DNA from: Pseudonocardia endophytica
Lineage (GTDB): Bacteria; Actinomycetota; Actinomycetes; Mycobacteriales; Pseudonocardiaceae
Length of the DNA: 64,000 nt
Assembly (NCBI RefSeq): GCF_004339565.1
Contig: NZ_SMFZ01000002.1
Location: 2,046,001 to 2,110,000 of the forward strand
Direction: 5' to 3'
Part shown: positions 24,687 through 32,114 of the stretch, piece after piece
How the letters are laid out: every line of letters begins with the position of its first letter
How positions within the stretch are numbered: position 1 is the first letter of the stretch
Made by a program: the position numbers and the translations under genes
The notes under the pieces: generated by a model
The model's input: the letters and a program-made list of their open reading frames with translations, nothing else
Databases searched by the model: none
Told to the model about the DNA's origin: nothing

Positions 24687-25532
24687 TCACCCTGCGGCGG
24701 CGTCCGGCAGGTCGGCGGGCCCGTCGAGGTGCTCGCGCAGCAGCGCCAGCGACGTCGTGACCAGCCGGGACACGTGCATCTGGGAGACGCCGATCCGCTG
24801 CCCGATCTCGGACTGCGTCTGGTTGCCGTAGAAGCGCAGCAGCAGGACGGTCCGCTCCCGGTCGGGCAGCGCCGCGATCGCGCGGCGCAGGTCGCCGCGG
24901 ATCTCCGCGACGCCCAACGTGTCGTCCTCACTGCCGACCCGGTCGCCCAGGGACGTCCCGGTCACCGGGTCGGAGACGTCGAGCGACCGGGTCTGGTACG
25001 AGTCGAGAGCGTTCAGGGCGTCCACGACGTCGTCGACCGTCACCTCCAGCCGAGTGGCCAGCTCACTGACGCGCGGACTGCGGCCGAGCTCGTTCGTCAG
25101 AGCGGTGGACGCCCGGTCCACCGCGACCGCCAGCTCCTTGGTGCCGCGGGGGACCTTGACCGACCATGTGCGGTCACGCAGGTGCCTCTTCATCTCGCCC
25201 TGCACGCTCGGGACCAGATAGGACAGTGGCCCGCGCGGGGAGAGCTCCGGGTCGTACCGGTCGATCGCCTTGATCAGACCGATGATCCCGACCTGTTCGA
25301 TGTCGTCGGCGTTGCCGTCGGAGGCGTAGCGCCGGGCGAGGTTGCGCACCAACGGGAGGAACGCGGTGACGAGCTCGTCGCGCCGCTCGCGGTACCCGAT
25401 GTCGTCGGCGTTCGCCGCAGCGTGCGCCCCCAGGGCCGGGAGAAGGTCGTCGTAGGCGCCCGGGCCGTCCCGACTGACCGACATCCTCAGCAGCGGGACG
25501 TCGTGTGGGTCGAGCGGAACAGGGTCGCGCAT
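24687..25532 (-). CDS. RNA polymerase sigma factor, SigB/SigF/SigG family
   Basis: 281 residues. Region 2 is complete (FLPLVRNLARRYASDGNADD, IEQVGIIGLIKAIDRYDPEL, SYLVPSVQGEMKRHLRDRTW); region 3 holds SVKVPRGTKELAVAVDRAST and NELGRSPRVSELATRLEVTV; region 4 ends with SEIGQRIGVSQMHVSRLVTT. The LVPSVQGEMKRHLRD and VPRG signatures are those of the general-stress/sporulation SigB/F/G group. No anti-sigma gene is adjacent; two STAS proteins are at the left end of the window. ATG 25532 gives full length, but Met17 (25484) is possible because no strong ribosome site precedes either. Two GTTT-N15/16-GGGTA promoters nearby are candidate targets. Confidence 0.88.
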   Translation of the reverse strand: MRDPVPLDPHDVPLLRMSVSRDGPGAYDDLLPALGAHAAANADDIGYRERRDELVTAFLPLVRNLARRYASDGNADDIEQVGIIGLIKAIDRYDPELSPRGPLSYLVPSVQGEMKRHLRDRTWSVKVPRGTKELAVAVDRASTALTNELGRSPRVSELATRLEVTVDDVVDALNALDSYQTRSLDVSDPVTGTSLGDRVGSEDDTLGVAEIRGDLRRAIAALPDRERTVLLLRFYGNQTQSEIGQRIGVSQMHVSRLVTTSLALLREHLDGPADLPDAAAG

Positions 25533-25882
25533 GAGGGCCCCTGACGGGAGGGCAGCTTCCCGGCGAGGAAGTGCCGGTGGCCCCGGAGCGTCATGTGTGA
25601 ACCCCGCGGAAGGTCGACCAGGGATCCGTGTAGGAGCGGATCATCGTGGCCCGACCGAACGGTATCCCCGACTCGGAGCTGCGTCCAGGGGACGGCACGT
25701 TCGCTCGCCGTCCATGTCCTGGCCGGGGTAACCGCTGACCTGCGGAAGGACGAGTCGTCACGGATTCCGACCGGGCCCGCACGACGGATTTGTTGGTACC
25801 GCCGAACGGCGTAGGTGACGCTCCGCCACCGTCGGCCGGAGTACGTTCTCCCGGCCCGCCCCGAAACCCTCACGGAGGCCCC
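25533..25882. other. 350-bp divergent intergenic region
   Basis: Lies between the sigma factor gene and the DyP peroxidase gene and must carry both promoters. I see no clear consensus boxes and no credible gene. Confidence 0.4.
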
Positions 25883-26872
25883 GTGCCCACCCCGCAGGAC
25901 GTGCTCGCCCCGCTCACCGACAGCGCCCTGTTCCTCACCCTGACCGTCCACCCCGGACACGAGTCGACCGTCCACGACTTCCTGCCCGATCTGGGCGACC
26001 TCGTGAAGTCCGTCGGGTTCCCGCACCCCGGCGAGGACCTGCACTGCGTGCTCGGCATCTCCTCCGACGCGTGGGACCGGTTGCTGTCCGGGCCGCGGCC
26101 CCGCTCGCTGCACCCGTTCCGCGAGATCGCCGGTGACCGGCACCGCGCCCCGGCCACCGCGGGGGACCTGTTCCTGCACCTGCGCTCGACCAACCCGTAC
26201 CCGTGCTTCGAGCTGGCCCGACGCGTGGTCACGACGCTGGGCGATGCGGTCGAGGTCGCCGACGAGGTGGTGGGGTTCCGGTACTTCGACCGGCGCGACC
26301 TGCTCGGTTTCGTCGACGGAACGGCGAACCCGACCGGCGGTGACGCGGCGTCGGCCGCGCTGATCGGCGACGAGGACCCGGCGTTCTCCGGCGGCTCCTA
26401 CCTGATCGTCCAGAAGTACCTGCACGACCTGGACGCCTGGACGGCGAAGCCGGTCGAGGAGCGGGAGTGCTCGGTGGGACGCCGGATGCTGGAGAACCTC
26501 GAGATCCCGGACGACGAGAAGGCACCGGACTCGCACGTCACGCTCACCACGATCACCGACCCGGACGGCACCGAGCGGGACATCGTGCGGGACAACATGC
26601 CGTTCGGCTCGCTGGCCCGGGGCGAGTACGGGACGTACTTCGCGGGCTACGCGGCGGACCCGTCGGTGACCGAGCGGATGCTCACCCGGATGTTCGTCGG
26701 CGAGCCGCCCGGAACGACCGACCGTCTGCTCGAGGTCTCGACGGCGGTCACCGGCGGGCTGTTCTTCGTCCCGTCCGCCGACCTGCTCGACGACCCGCCG
26801 CCGTTGCCGACGGCCACCGACGAGCCCACCGGGGACGGGACGCTCGGGATCGGCGGCCTGAAGGACCGCTGA
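25883..26872 (+). CDS. Dye-decolorizing (DyP-type) heme peroxidase
   Basis: 329 residues. The family hallmark GxxDG is present in LLGFVDGTANPTGGDA (about residue 150). EYGTYFAGYAADPSVTERML and the preceding RDNMPFGS contribute the distal Arg region, and the C-terminal RMFVGEPPGTTDRLLEVS is typical of class B/P DyPs. The proximal heme His is probably the one in PDSHVTLTTI. It oxidises phenolics or dyes with H2O2; class B members are often loaded into encapsulin shells, but no encapsulin gene is adjacent and the C-terminus (LGIGGLKDR) does resemble an encapsulin targeting tail (Gly-x-Leu-x-Ile-type). GTG 25883 follows ACGGAGG. Confidence 0.9.
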   Translation: MPTPQDVLAPLTDSALFLTLTVHPGHESTVHDFLPDLGDLVKSVGFPHPGEDLHCVLGISSDAWDRLLSGPRPRSLHPFREIAGDRHRAPATAGDLFLHLRSTNPYPCFELARRVVTTLGDAVEVADEVVGFRYFDRRDLLGFVDGTANPTGGDAASAALIGDEDPAFSGGSYLIVQKYLHDLDAWTAKPVEERECSVGRRMLENLEIPDDEKAPDSHVTLTTITDPDGTERDIVRDNMPFGSLARGEYGTYFAGYAADPSVTERMLTRMFVGEPPGTTDRLLEVSTAVTGGLFFVPSADLLDDPPPLPTATDEPTGDGTLGIGGLKDR

Positions 26873-26882
26873 GCCGGAGGCG

Positions 26883-26947
26883 ATGATCCCGGGTTGCGGA
26901 GCGACTCGTTCGCCGACCGATCGGCCGGCTCCGCAACGGGTGATCAT
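26883..26947. terminator. Long bidirectional hairpin terminator
   Basis: Arms 26883-26902 and 26928-26947 pair at 17 of 20 positions (ATGATC...TTGCGGAGC against GCTCCGCAAC...GATCAT), with a 25-nt loop. It starts 10 bp after the DyP stop and lies between convergent genes. Confidence 0.6.
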
Positions 26948-26959
26948 GCTGCGCGCGAA

Positions 26960-26991
26960 GGGCCCGCCACCGGCGTACCGGCGACGGGCCC
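26960..26991. terminator. GC-rich hairpin, probable terminator of the peroxiredoxin gene
   Basis: GGGCCCG (26960-26966) pairs with CGGGCCC (26985-26991), with further pairing of CCGG pairs inside the loop. It lies 12 bp after the end of the minus-strand peroxiredoxin gene and has no U-tract, as is usual in actinomycetes. Confidence 0.6.
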
Positions 26992-27003
26992 CGCGCGTCT
27001 GGA

Positions 27004-27669
27004 TCAGCTGTTCTGCGGCTGCGGAACGATCCGGATGTACGGCCGCGGCGACTGCCAGCCGTCGGGCCAGATCTTCTTGGCGTCCTCGTCGGACACCGAG
27101 CCCGCGATGATCACGTCGTCGCCCTGCTTCCAGTTGGCGGGCGTCGCGACCTTGTGGTTCGCCGTGAGCTGCAGCGAGTCGACGACGCGCAGCACCTCGT
27201 CGAAGTTGCGGCCGGTCGTCATCGGGTAGATCAGGACGAGCTTGATCTTCTTGTCCGGGCCGATCACGAACACGTTGCGCACGGTCGCGTTCTGCGCGGG
27301 CGTGCGCTGCGTCGGGTCACCGTCCACGTCGGACGGCAGCATCCCGTACAGCTTCGAGACGACGAACTCGGAGTCGCCGATCAGCGGGTAGTTCGGGGCC
27401 GCGCCCTGGGTCTCGGCGATGTCCTCGGCCCACTTCGCGTGGTTGTCGATCGGGTCGACGGACAGGCCGATCAGCTTGACGCCGCGCTTGTCGAACTCGG
27501 GCTTGGCCTTCGCCAGCGTGCCGAGCTCGGTCGTGCAGATGGGCGTGAAGTCGCGCGGGTGGGAGAACAGGACGGCCCACGAGTCGCCGAGCCACTCGTG
27601 GAAGGAGATGGTGCCCTCGGTCGTCTCCGCCTCGAAGTCGGGCGCGGTCTCCCCGATCTGCAGGGTCAT
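27004..27669 (-). CDS. Peroxiredoxin, 1-Cys Prx6 type
   Basis: 221 residues. The peroxidatic Cys is in SHPRDFTPICTTELGTLAKA (P-x-x-x-T-x-x-C, Cys near residue 45), and a C-terminal extension of about 60 residues (YPMTTGRNFDEVLRVVDSLQ, then KVATPANWKQGDDVIIAG) is the Prx6/AhpC-like C-terminal domain. No resolving Cys is seen, so it is a 1-Cys enzyme reducing peroxides and recycled by another thiol, possibly mycothiol or mycoredoxin. ATG 27669. A Cys-containing leader-peptide gene lies 162 bp upstream on the same strand, which suggests sulfur- or thiol-dependent control. Convergent with the DyP peroxidase gene; both deal with peroxide. Confidence 0.93.
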   Translation of the reverse strand: MTLQIGETAPDFEAETTEGTISFHEWLGDSWAVLFSHPRDFTPICTTELGTLAKAKPEFDKRGVKLIGLSVDPIDNHAKWAEDIAETQGAAPNYPLIGDSEFVVSKLYGMLPSDVDGDPTQRTPAQNATVRNVFVIGPDKKIKLVLIYPMTTGRNFDEVLRVVDSLQLTANHKVATPANWKQGDDVIIAGSVSDEDAKKIWPDGWQSPRPYIRIVPQPQNS

Positions 27670-27831
27670 GAGGTGTGTCCTCTCGGTGCTCGTGTGGTGA
27701 TCACGTACAGCTTGCCGGTCGGTGTACCGGTGCCGCCCCGGGGCCCGGCATCCGACCGTGCGACGCCGCCGAGCGGACCCGGACGGCGGGGGTGCGTGTC
27801 GGAGCGGCCGTCCGACGACGGACGTAGCGGC

Positions 27832-27909
27832 TCAGGCGGTACGACAGACCGCGCTGCTGATGCGCATCAGGTCGACGTGGAGGCGACCGACGAGAACCCG
27901 CCCGTACAC
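27832..27909 (-). CDS. Leader peptide, actinobacterial HVDL...SAxC type
   Basis: A 25-residue peptide from GTG 27909 with a near-perfect ribosome site AGGAGGT (27915-27921, complement) five bases before the start. It reads VGRLHVDLMRISSAVCRTA at its C-terminus, matching the pattern (R/H-V-D-L-x-R-x-x-S-A-x-C) of short putative leader peptides found in actinobacteria upstream of sulfur and thiol genes. It sits between merR and the peroxiredoxin gene; downstream of its stop the RNA can form small hairpins such as GTCCG-TCGT-CGGAC. It probably couples cysteine availability or ribosome stalling to peroxiredoxin expression (inferred). Confidence 0.72.
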   Translation of the reverse strand: MYGRVLVGRLHVDLMRISSAVCRTA

Positions 27910-27976
27910 GCTCCACCTCCTGCGGGCCACGACGGCCCGACGACGTGCGCGATCCTGCTGCTCCGACGGCCCGTGG

Positions 27977-28804
27977 TCAAGCCGGGCCGGTGCCCGGAGT
28001 GGTGCTGAACACCGGCCACCCGATCTCCGTGCGCCATGCGGACGGGTCGTCGACATCACGTGGACCGACGAGGTAGGTCTCGTGGACCGGTCCGTCGACG
28101 ACCATGGCGTGCTCGACGAGGTACGTGCCGAGCGCCCCGTACGTGACGTCGATGTCGTCGTGCGGTCCGTGGTGGACGGTGACGGCGAGGTCGCGCGCCG
28201 GGAGGTCGAGCGGCTCGACGCGTCCGGTGTGGACGCCTGCGTCGGTCGGGACGAACACGGTCGCCCGGCCGGCGCCGTGGGTGAACAACGCGTTGTCGTA
28301 CAGGCCGCCCGGTGGCCCGACGGCACGGGCACCGGCCGCGGCGACCGCGTCGTCGATCTCGGCCACGGCCGCCGCGTACCAGTCCAGGACACCGTCGTGC
28401 GGGACGTCGCCGACGATCCCGGTGACCCGTCGCGCCGGCTGGTGGCGGTGCTCGACGTGCAGGCGCGGCGGATCCGGGGCGAGCAGCCGGTGCAGGGTGC
28501 GGACGGCGTCGGTGGTGGCGGCCAGGCGGCGTTCCAGCCGTTCGAGGTGGTCGGTGAGCAGGGCGGCGCGCTCGTCGACGGCGGCGGTGAGCAGGCGGGC
28601 GATGTCGCGCACCGGCATGTCCAGGTCGCGGAAGCGGCGGATGACCTGTGCCGTCGCGATCTGGTCGGGGGAGTAGTAGCGGTAGCCGGAGCCCGGATCG
28701 ACGCGCTCGGGCGCCAGCAGACCGCTGTCGTGGTAGTGGCGCAGCGTCTTCACGCTCAGGTGGGTCACCGTGGCGAACTCGCCGATGGACAGCAGCGCGG
28801 TCAC
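27977..28804 (-). CDS. MerR-family regulator with GyrI-like effector domain
   Basis: 275 residues. The N-terminal winged HTH is clear (LSIGEFATVTHLSVKTLRHY, HDSGLLAPERVDPGSGYRYY), followed by a coiled-coil dimerisation helix (about 75-110) and a C-terminal GyrI-like small-molecule domain (about 115-275, ending GPRDVDDPSAWRTEIGWPVF). This is the BmrR/TipA-like architecture that senses drugs or hydrophobic cations. GTG 28804. Its own promoter (minus strand, 28842 to 28812) has a 19-bp spacer filled by a dyad and would give a leaderless mRNA. It is divergent from a SnoaL-like gene with a matching promoter. Confidence 0.88.
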   Translation of the reverse strand: MTALLSIGEFATVTHLSVKTLRHYHDSGLLAPERVDPGSGYRYYSPDQIATAQVIRRFRDLDMPVRDIARLLTAAVDERAALLTDHLERLERRLAATTDAVRTLHRLLAPDPPRLHVEHRHQPARRVTGIVGDVPHDGVLDWYAAAVAEIDDAVAAAGARAVGPPGGLYDNALFTHGAGRATVFVPTDAGVHTGRVEPLDLPARDLAVTVHHGPHDDIDVTYGALGTYLVEHAMVVDGPVHETYLVGPRDVDDPSAWRTEIGWPVFSTTPGTGPA

Positions 28805-28811
28805 GTCGGTC

Positions 28812-28842
28812 AGCCTGCACCCTCCCGTCGGGGGAGGGTCCG
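28812..28842 (-). promoter_or_regulatory. MerR-type autoregulated promoter, leaderless
   Basis: Minus strand: -35 CGGACC (28842-28837), a 19-bp spacer holding the dyad CTCCCCCGACGGGAG, -10 CAGGCT (28817-28812), then 7 bp to the GTG of merR at 28804. The over-long spacer with a central dyad is the hallmark of MerR-activated promoters. Confidence 0.62.
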
Positions 28843-28868
28843 CGCCGGGTGGCGGCCGTCACACCGGC

Positions 28869-28899
28869 TGGACCCTCCCGCTACGGGAGCCCCCAGCGT
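28869..28899 (+). promoter_or_regulatory. MerR-type promoter of the SnoaL-like gene, leaderless
   Basis: Plus strand: -35 TGGACC (28869-28874), a 19-bp spacer holding the dyad CTCCCG-CTA-CGGGAG, -10 CAGCGT (28894-28899), then exactly 7 bp to ATG 28907. It is the same layout as the merR promoter in the opposite direction. Confidence 0.65.
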
Positions 28900-28906
28900 C
28901 GAGGTC

Positions 28907-29233
28907 ATGAGAGAACTCGTCGACCGCTACTTCGCCCTCGCCGCCGACCCCGATCTGGAGGCCTATCACGCCCAGTTCAGCCGCGACGCCGTCGTCGAGG
29001 ACGACGGGCAGCGACACGTCGGCATCGACGCCGTCCGGGCCTGGCGGACCGCCGTCCCGTCCGTGACGTACTCCGTGCGCAGGGTCGGGCCGACCCCGGA
29101 CGGACAGGAGGCGATCGCCGACATCGCCGGCGACTTCCCGGGCAGCCCGGTCCGTCTCGAGTTCACGTTCCGGTTCGACGGCGACGCGATCCGGCACCTC
29201 ACGATCCGGCCTCACGACCCGGCGTCGAGATAG
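28907..29233 (+). CDS. SnoaL-like / NTF2-fold small protein
   Basis: 108 residues. MRELVDRYFALAADPDLEAY, then FSRDAVVEDDGQRHVGIDAV and AIADIAGDFPGSPVRLEFTF follow the cone-shaped alpha+beta barrel of SnoaL/NTF2-like proteins, which may bind or isomerise small hydrophobic compounds. ATG 28907 has no ribosome site, consistent with the predicted leaderless start. It is controlled by the divergent GyrI-type MerR and so is probably part of a drug or metabolite response; the ligand is unknown. Confidence 0.75.
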   Translation: MRELVDRYFALAADPDLEAYHAQFSRDAVVEDDGQRHVGIDAVRAWRTAVPSVTYSVRRVGPTPDGQEAIADIAGDFPGSPVRLEFTFRFDGDAIRHLTIRPHDPASR

Positions 29234-29328
29234 GGACGGCCGCTGCGATCGCCGGTCGCGGGCGGAGGGCGACGACCGACGCCCGGTGGGCACGGGTTTG
29301 TCGGCGGAATCCGCGGGAACCCGGTCCG

Positions 29329-29754
29329 GTGAGCAGCTCCAGCGAGTCCCGTGTGCCCGACGTCGGCGCGTCGGACTACCTGCGTTCGATCCTGGCGCCG
29401 GTCCACCAGGACGAGGCGGCGTCGGTGATGCTGACGCTCGCCGTCCCCGCGGGTGTCCTGAACGGTCGCGCCGTCCACCCGGCCGTCTGGCTGCGGCGGA
29501 TGGCGGCCGAGATCCGGTCCCGGCCGGGTCCGCCGGAGGGCAAGGACCCGGTGGCGCGGATCTTCGAGACGCACGCCGCCCGCCGCGACGACGGCGACCT
29601 CCCGACCGGGGCGCTGATGTCGTCGATCCACCACGCCTACCTCGCGGACGCGACGCTCACGCCGTCCGGCGTCGACCCGACGTCGAAGCGCGGGACGCTC
29701 TGGCAGGTCGCACTCGCCGACGTGTCCGCGTGGACGATCGGCGAACCTGCTTGA
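29329..29754 (+). CDS. Hypothetical protein
   Basis: 141 residues, soluble, no cysteine. Visible segments: VPDVGASDYLRSILAPVHQD, ASVMLTLAVPAGVLNGRAVH, PAVWLRRMAAEIRSRPG, SSIHHAYLADATLTPSGVDP and WQVALADVSAWTIGEPA. I do not recognise the family. GTG 29329 lies 8 bp after a possible GTTT-N15-GGGAAC box (29296-29320), a poor SigF-like match that would give a near-leaderless message. Its stop codon overlaps the -35 of the next, MerR-type promoter. Confidence 0.55.
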   Translation: MSSSSESRVPDVGASDYLRSILAPVHQDEAASVMLTLAVPAGVLNGRAVHPAVWLRRMAAEIRSRPGPPEGKDPVARIFETHAARRDDGDLPTGALMSSIHHAYLADATLTPSGVDPTSKRGTLWQVALADVSAWTIGEPA

Positions 29755-29781
29755 CCCTGACACGGTGACAAGGCCTTCACT
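29751..29781 (+). promoter_or_regulatory. MerR-type promoter of the HEAT / MerR-HEAT operon, leaderless
   Basis: TTGACC (29751-29756), a 19-bp spacer with an imperfect dyad (CCTGACAC-GGTGACAAGG), -10 TTCACT (29776-29781), then 6 bp to ATG 29788. The MerR encoded second in the operon is the expected activator or repressor. Confidence 0.62.
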
Positions 29782-29787
29782 GGTCCC

Positions 29788-30462
29788 ATGACCACGACGG
29801 CCGGGACCCCACGGACCACGAGCCTGTTCGACGAGCTCGGCGCAGGCGACGCGTCCGCGCGGCTCTCCGCGGCACTGCGGATCGGCACCCGCCCCGGGCC
29901 AGGGACGGTCGACGCGCTCGTCGCACGGTGTGCCGTCGAGCCGGACTTCTTCGTGCGCGACATGCTGACCTGGGCCCTGACGCGCCTGCCGGCGGACGTC
30001 ACGGTGCCCCGGCTCGTCGCGGAGCTGACCTCCGAGCGGGCCCAGGCCCGCAGCCAGGCGTTGCACACGCTGTCCAAGGTCGGGCACCGGAGTGCGTGGC
30101 CGTCGATCACACGGACGCTGCTGCGGGACACCGACGACGAGGTCGCCCGCAGTGCGTGGCGCGCCGCCGTCGTCCTCGTGCCGGACGGGGAGCGGGCCGG
30201 TCTCGCGGCGGACCTGGCCACGCAGCTCGGCCGCGGCGACCGCACCGTGCAGCGGAGTCTGAGCCGGGCGCTCGTCGAGCTCGGCGACGTCGTCGAACCG
30301 GTGCTCCGGTCCGCGCTCGCGAGCGGCGATCCCGCTGTGCGCGTGCACGTCCGCGCGACCGAACGGCTGCTGCGCGACCCCGAGGCCGCGTTCGACGTCG
30401 CCGTCGACGAGGCCAGGCGGGTCGTCGCGCTCGGCCCGGACGAGGAGATCGACGGGTGCTGA
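29788..30462 (+). CDS. HEAT-repeat protein
   Basis: 224 residues built of about five helical HEAT repeats of about 30-35 residues, for example FVRDMLTWALTRLPADVTVP, RAQARSQALHTLSKVGHRSA, EVARSAWRAAVVLVPDGERA and AVRVHVRATERLLRDPEAAF. Such proteins are scaffolds or bind partner proteins or phycobilin-like ligands; no enzyme motif is present. It starts at ATG 29788 without a ribosome site behind a MerR-type promoter. Its stop overlaps the start of the MerR-HEAT gene by 7 bp, so the two are co-translated and could interact through their HEAT parts. Confidence 0.82.
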   Translation: MTTTAGTPRTTSLFDELGAGDASARLSAALRIGTRPGPGTVDALVARCAVEPDFFVRDMLTWALTRLPADVTVPRLVAELTSERAQARSQALHTLSKVGHRSAWPSITRTLLRDTDDEVARSAWRAAVVLVPDGERAGLAADLATQLGRGDRTVQRSLSRALVELGDVVEPVLRSALASGDPAVRVHVRATERLLRDPEAAFDVAVDEARRVVALGPDEEIDGC

Positions 30463-31436
30463 TCGGCGAGGTGGCGCGCCGCTCCGGGGTCAGCAGCCGC
30501 ATGCTGCGGCACTACGACACCCTGGGGCTGGTGCGCCCGACCGGCCGCACGGTCGGCGGGTACCGCGAGTACGCGGACCCGGACATCCGCCGGATCTTCC
30601 ACGTCGAGTGCCTGCGGTCGCTGGGGCTGTCGCTACGCCAGATCGGACGGGCGCTGGACGACCCGGCGTTCGCGCCGTCGGAGCTGATCGGTGAGCTGAT
30701 CGACCGGACCGAGGAGCGCCTGCGCGCCGAGCAGGAGCTGCTCGATCGGCTGCGCGCGGTGGACGCGTCGGCGCCGGACGGCTGGGATGGCGTGTTGCGC
30801 ATGGTCGAGCTGCTGCACGGCCTCGCCTCGCCGAGCGCCACCCGTCGTCAGCAGGCCGTGCTGGCCCCGACCGACGACGGCGTCCCGGTGGAGCGGCTGG
30901 CCGAGGCGGTGCTCGCGGAGCCCGACCCGAACGTCGCGGGCGCGCTGCGGTGGGCGCTCGCGCGGGCCGGCGACGACGGCGTCGCGAGCGTGGCAGCCGG
31001 CCTGTCGTCGCCGGACGCCGGTGTCCGCGGGCGCGCGGTGCGCACGCTGGCCGAGATGCCCGGTGACGAGGCGACGGCGGCGCTCGCGGACGCGCTCGAC
31101 GACGCCGATCCCGGCGTGCGCGGGCCCGCCGCGCTGGCGTCCGGGGTCCGCGGCGTGACCGCGGCCGTGCCGGTGCTCGTCGCCATGGTGGTGGCCGGCA
31201 CGAACGACGTCGACGCGGCCGAGGCGCTCGGAGCCCTGTCCCGCGAGCGCGGGTGTGAGGAGCGGGTGACCACCGCCGTCGTCGCCGAGCTGGACGGCGC
31301 CGACGTCACGGTCCGGCGACGCCTGACCCAGGCGCTCGCCGAGCTGCCGGCCGCCGCGGTTCGCGACGTCCTCACGCGACTGTCCACCGACGACGACCGT
31401 GCGGTCGCCGTCCTCGCATCGGCGCTGCTCGGCTGA
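30456..31436 (+). CDS. MerR-family regulator fused to HEAT repeats
   Basis: 326 residues. Residues 1-75 are a MerR winged HTH (LIGEVARRSGVSSRMLRHYD, TVGGYREYADPDIRRIFHVE), about 80-120 a coiled-coil, and 130-326 HEAT repeats (ALRWALARAGDDGVASVAAG, GVRGRAVRTLAEMPGDEATA, GVRGPAALASGVRGVTAAVP, TVRRRLTQALAELPAAAVRD). The usual small effector domain is replaced by a protein-interaction solenoid, so its signal may be a protein, perhaps the co-encoded HEAT protein. GTG 30456. Its stop abuts the stop of the convergent response regulator with no spacer. Confidence 0.85.
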   Translation: MLIGEVARRSGVSSRMLRHYDTLGLVRPTGRTVGGYREYADPDIRRIFHVECLRSLGLSLRQIGRALDDPAFAPSELIGELIDRTEERLRAEQELLDRLRAVDASAPDGWDGVLRMVELLHGLASPSATRRQQAVLAPTDDGVPVERLAEAVLAEPDPNVAGALRWALARAGDDGVASVAAGLSSPDAGVRGRAVRTLAEMPGDEATAALADALDDADPGVRGPAALASGVRGVTAAVPVLVAMVVAGTNDVDAAEALGALSRERGCEERVTTAVVAELDGADVTVRRRLTQALAELPAAAVRDVLTRLSTDDDRAVAVLASALLG

Positions 31437-32114
31437 CTACTCCGGCGCGTCAAGGCCCGCGTCGTGCACGAGCAGCGCGACCTGCACGCGGTTGTTGAGG
31501 TCGAGCTTCGTGAGCACGGCCGACACGTGCGTCTTCACGGTGGCGACGCTGAGGTGCTGCCGCGCGGCGATCTCGGCGTTGGACCGCCCGGCACCCAGCT
31601 CCAGCGCGATCGTCCGCTCCCGGTCGGCGAGCAGCCCGAGACGGCGGCGGGCCGCGTCGCGGGTGGTGTCCTGATCGGACCCGGCCACGCGGTCGATCAG
31701 CCTGCGGGTGACCTCCGGCGAGAGCACCGGGCGGCCCTCGGCGGCGTGCCGGACGGCGAGCACGAGCTCGTCCGGAGGGGTGTCCTTGAGCAGGAACCCG
31801 GCCGCGCCGGCCCGCAGCGCTCGCAGGACGTGCTCGTCGGCGTCGAACGTCGTGAGCACGACGACCTGGGGTGCCTCCCGGCGGCCGCGCAGGCGTTCGG
31901 TCGCGGTGAGGCCGTCGGTGCCGGGCATCCGGATGTCCATCAGCACCACGTCCGGGGAGTGCCGGTCGACCAGCTCGATCGCCTCCGCGCCGTCGCCCGC
32001 CTCGGCGACCACGCGCAGGCCGGGTGCGCCGCGCAGCATCATCGTCAGTCCGAACCGGACGACCGGATCGTCGTCGACGACCAGCACGTCGACGTCCGGG
32101 GCGGGATCGTTCAC
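31437..32114 (-). CDS. NarL/LuxR-family response regulator
   Basis: 225 residues. The receiver domain (about 8-125) has VDVLVVDDDPVVRFGLTMML, the phospho-Asp in HSPDVVLMDIRMPGTDGL, and the switch Lys in GAAGFLLKDTPPDELV. The LuxR HTH (about 160-215) reads IALELGAGRSNAEIAARQHL, SVATVKTHVSAVLTKLDLNN. GTG 32114 overlaps the histidine kinase stop (GTGA), so the pair is co-translated. The target genes are unknown; the DUF418 membrane protein divergent from the kinase is a candidate. Confidence 0.92.
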   Translation of the reverse strand: MNDPAPDVDVLVVDDDPVVRFGLTMMLRGAPGLRVVAEAGDGAEAIELVDRHSPDVVLMDIRMPGTDGLTATERLRGRREAPQVVVLTTFDADEHVLRALRAGAAGFLLKDTPPDELVLAVRHAAEGRPVLSPEVTRRLIDRVAGSDQDTTRDAARRRLGLLADRERTIALELGAGRSNAEIAARQHLSVATVKTHVSAVLTKLDLNNRVQVALLVHDAGLDAPE

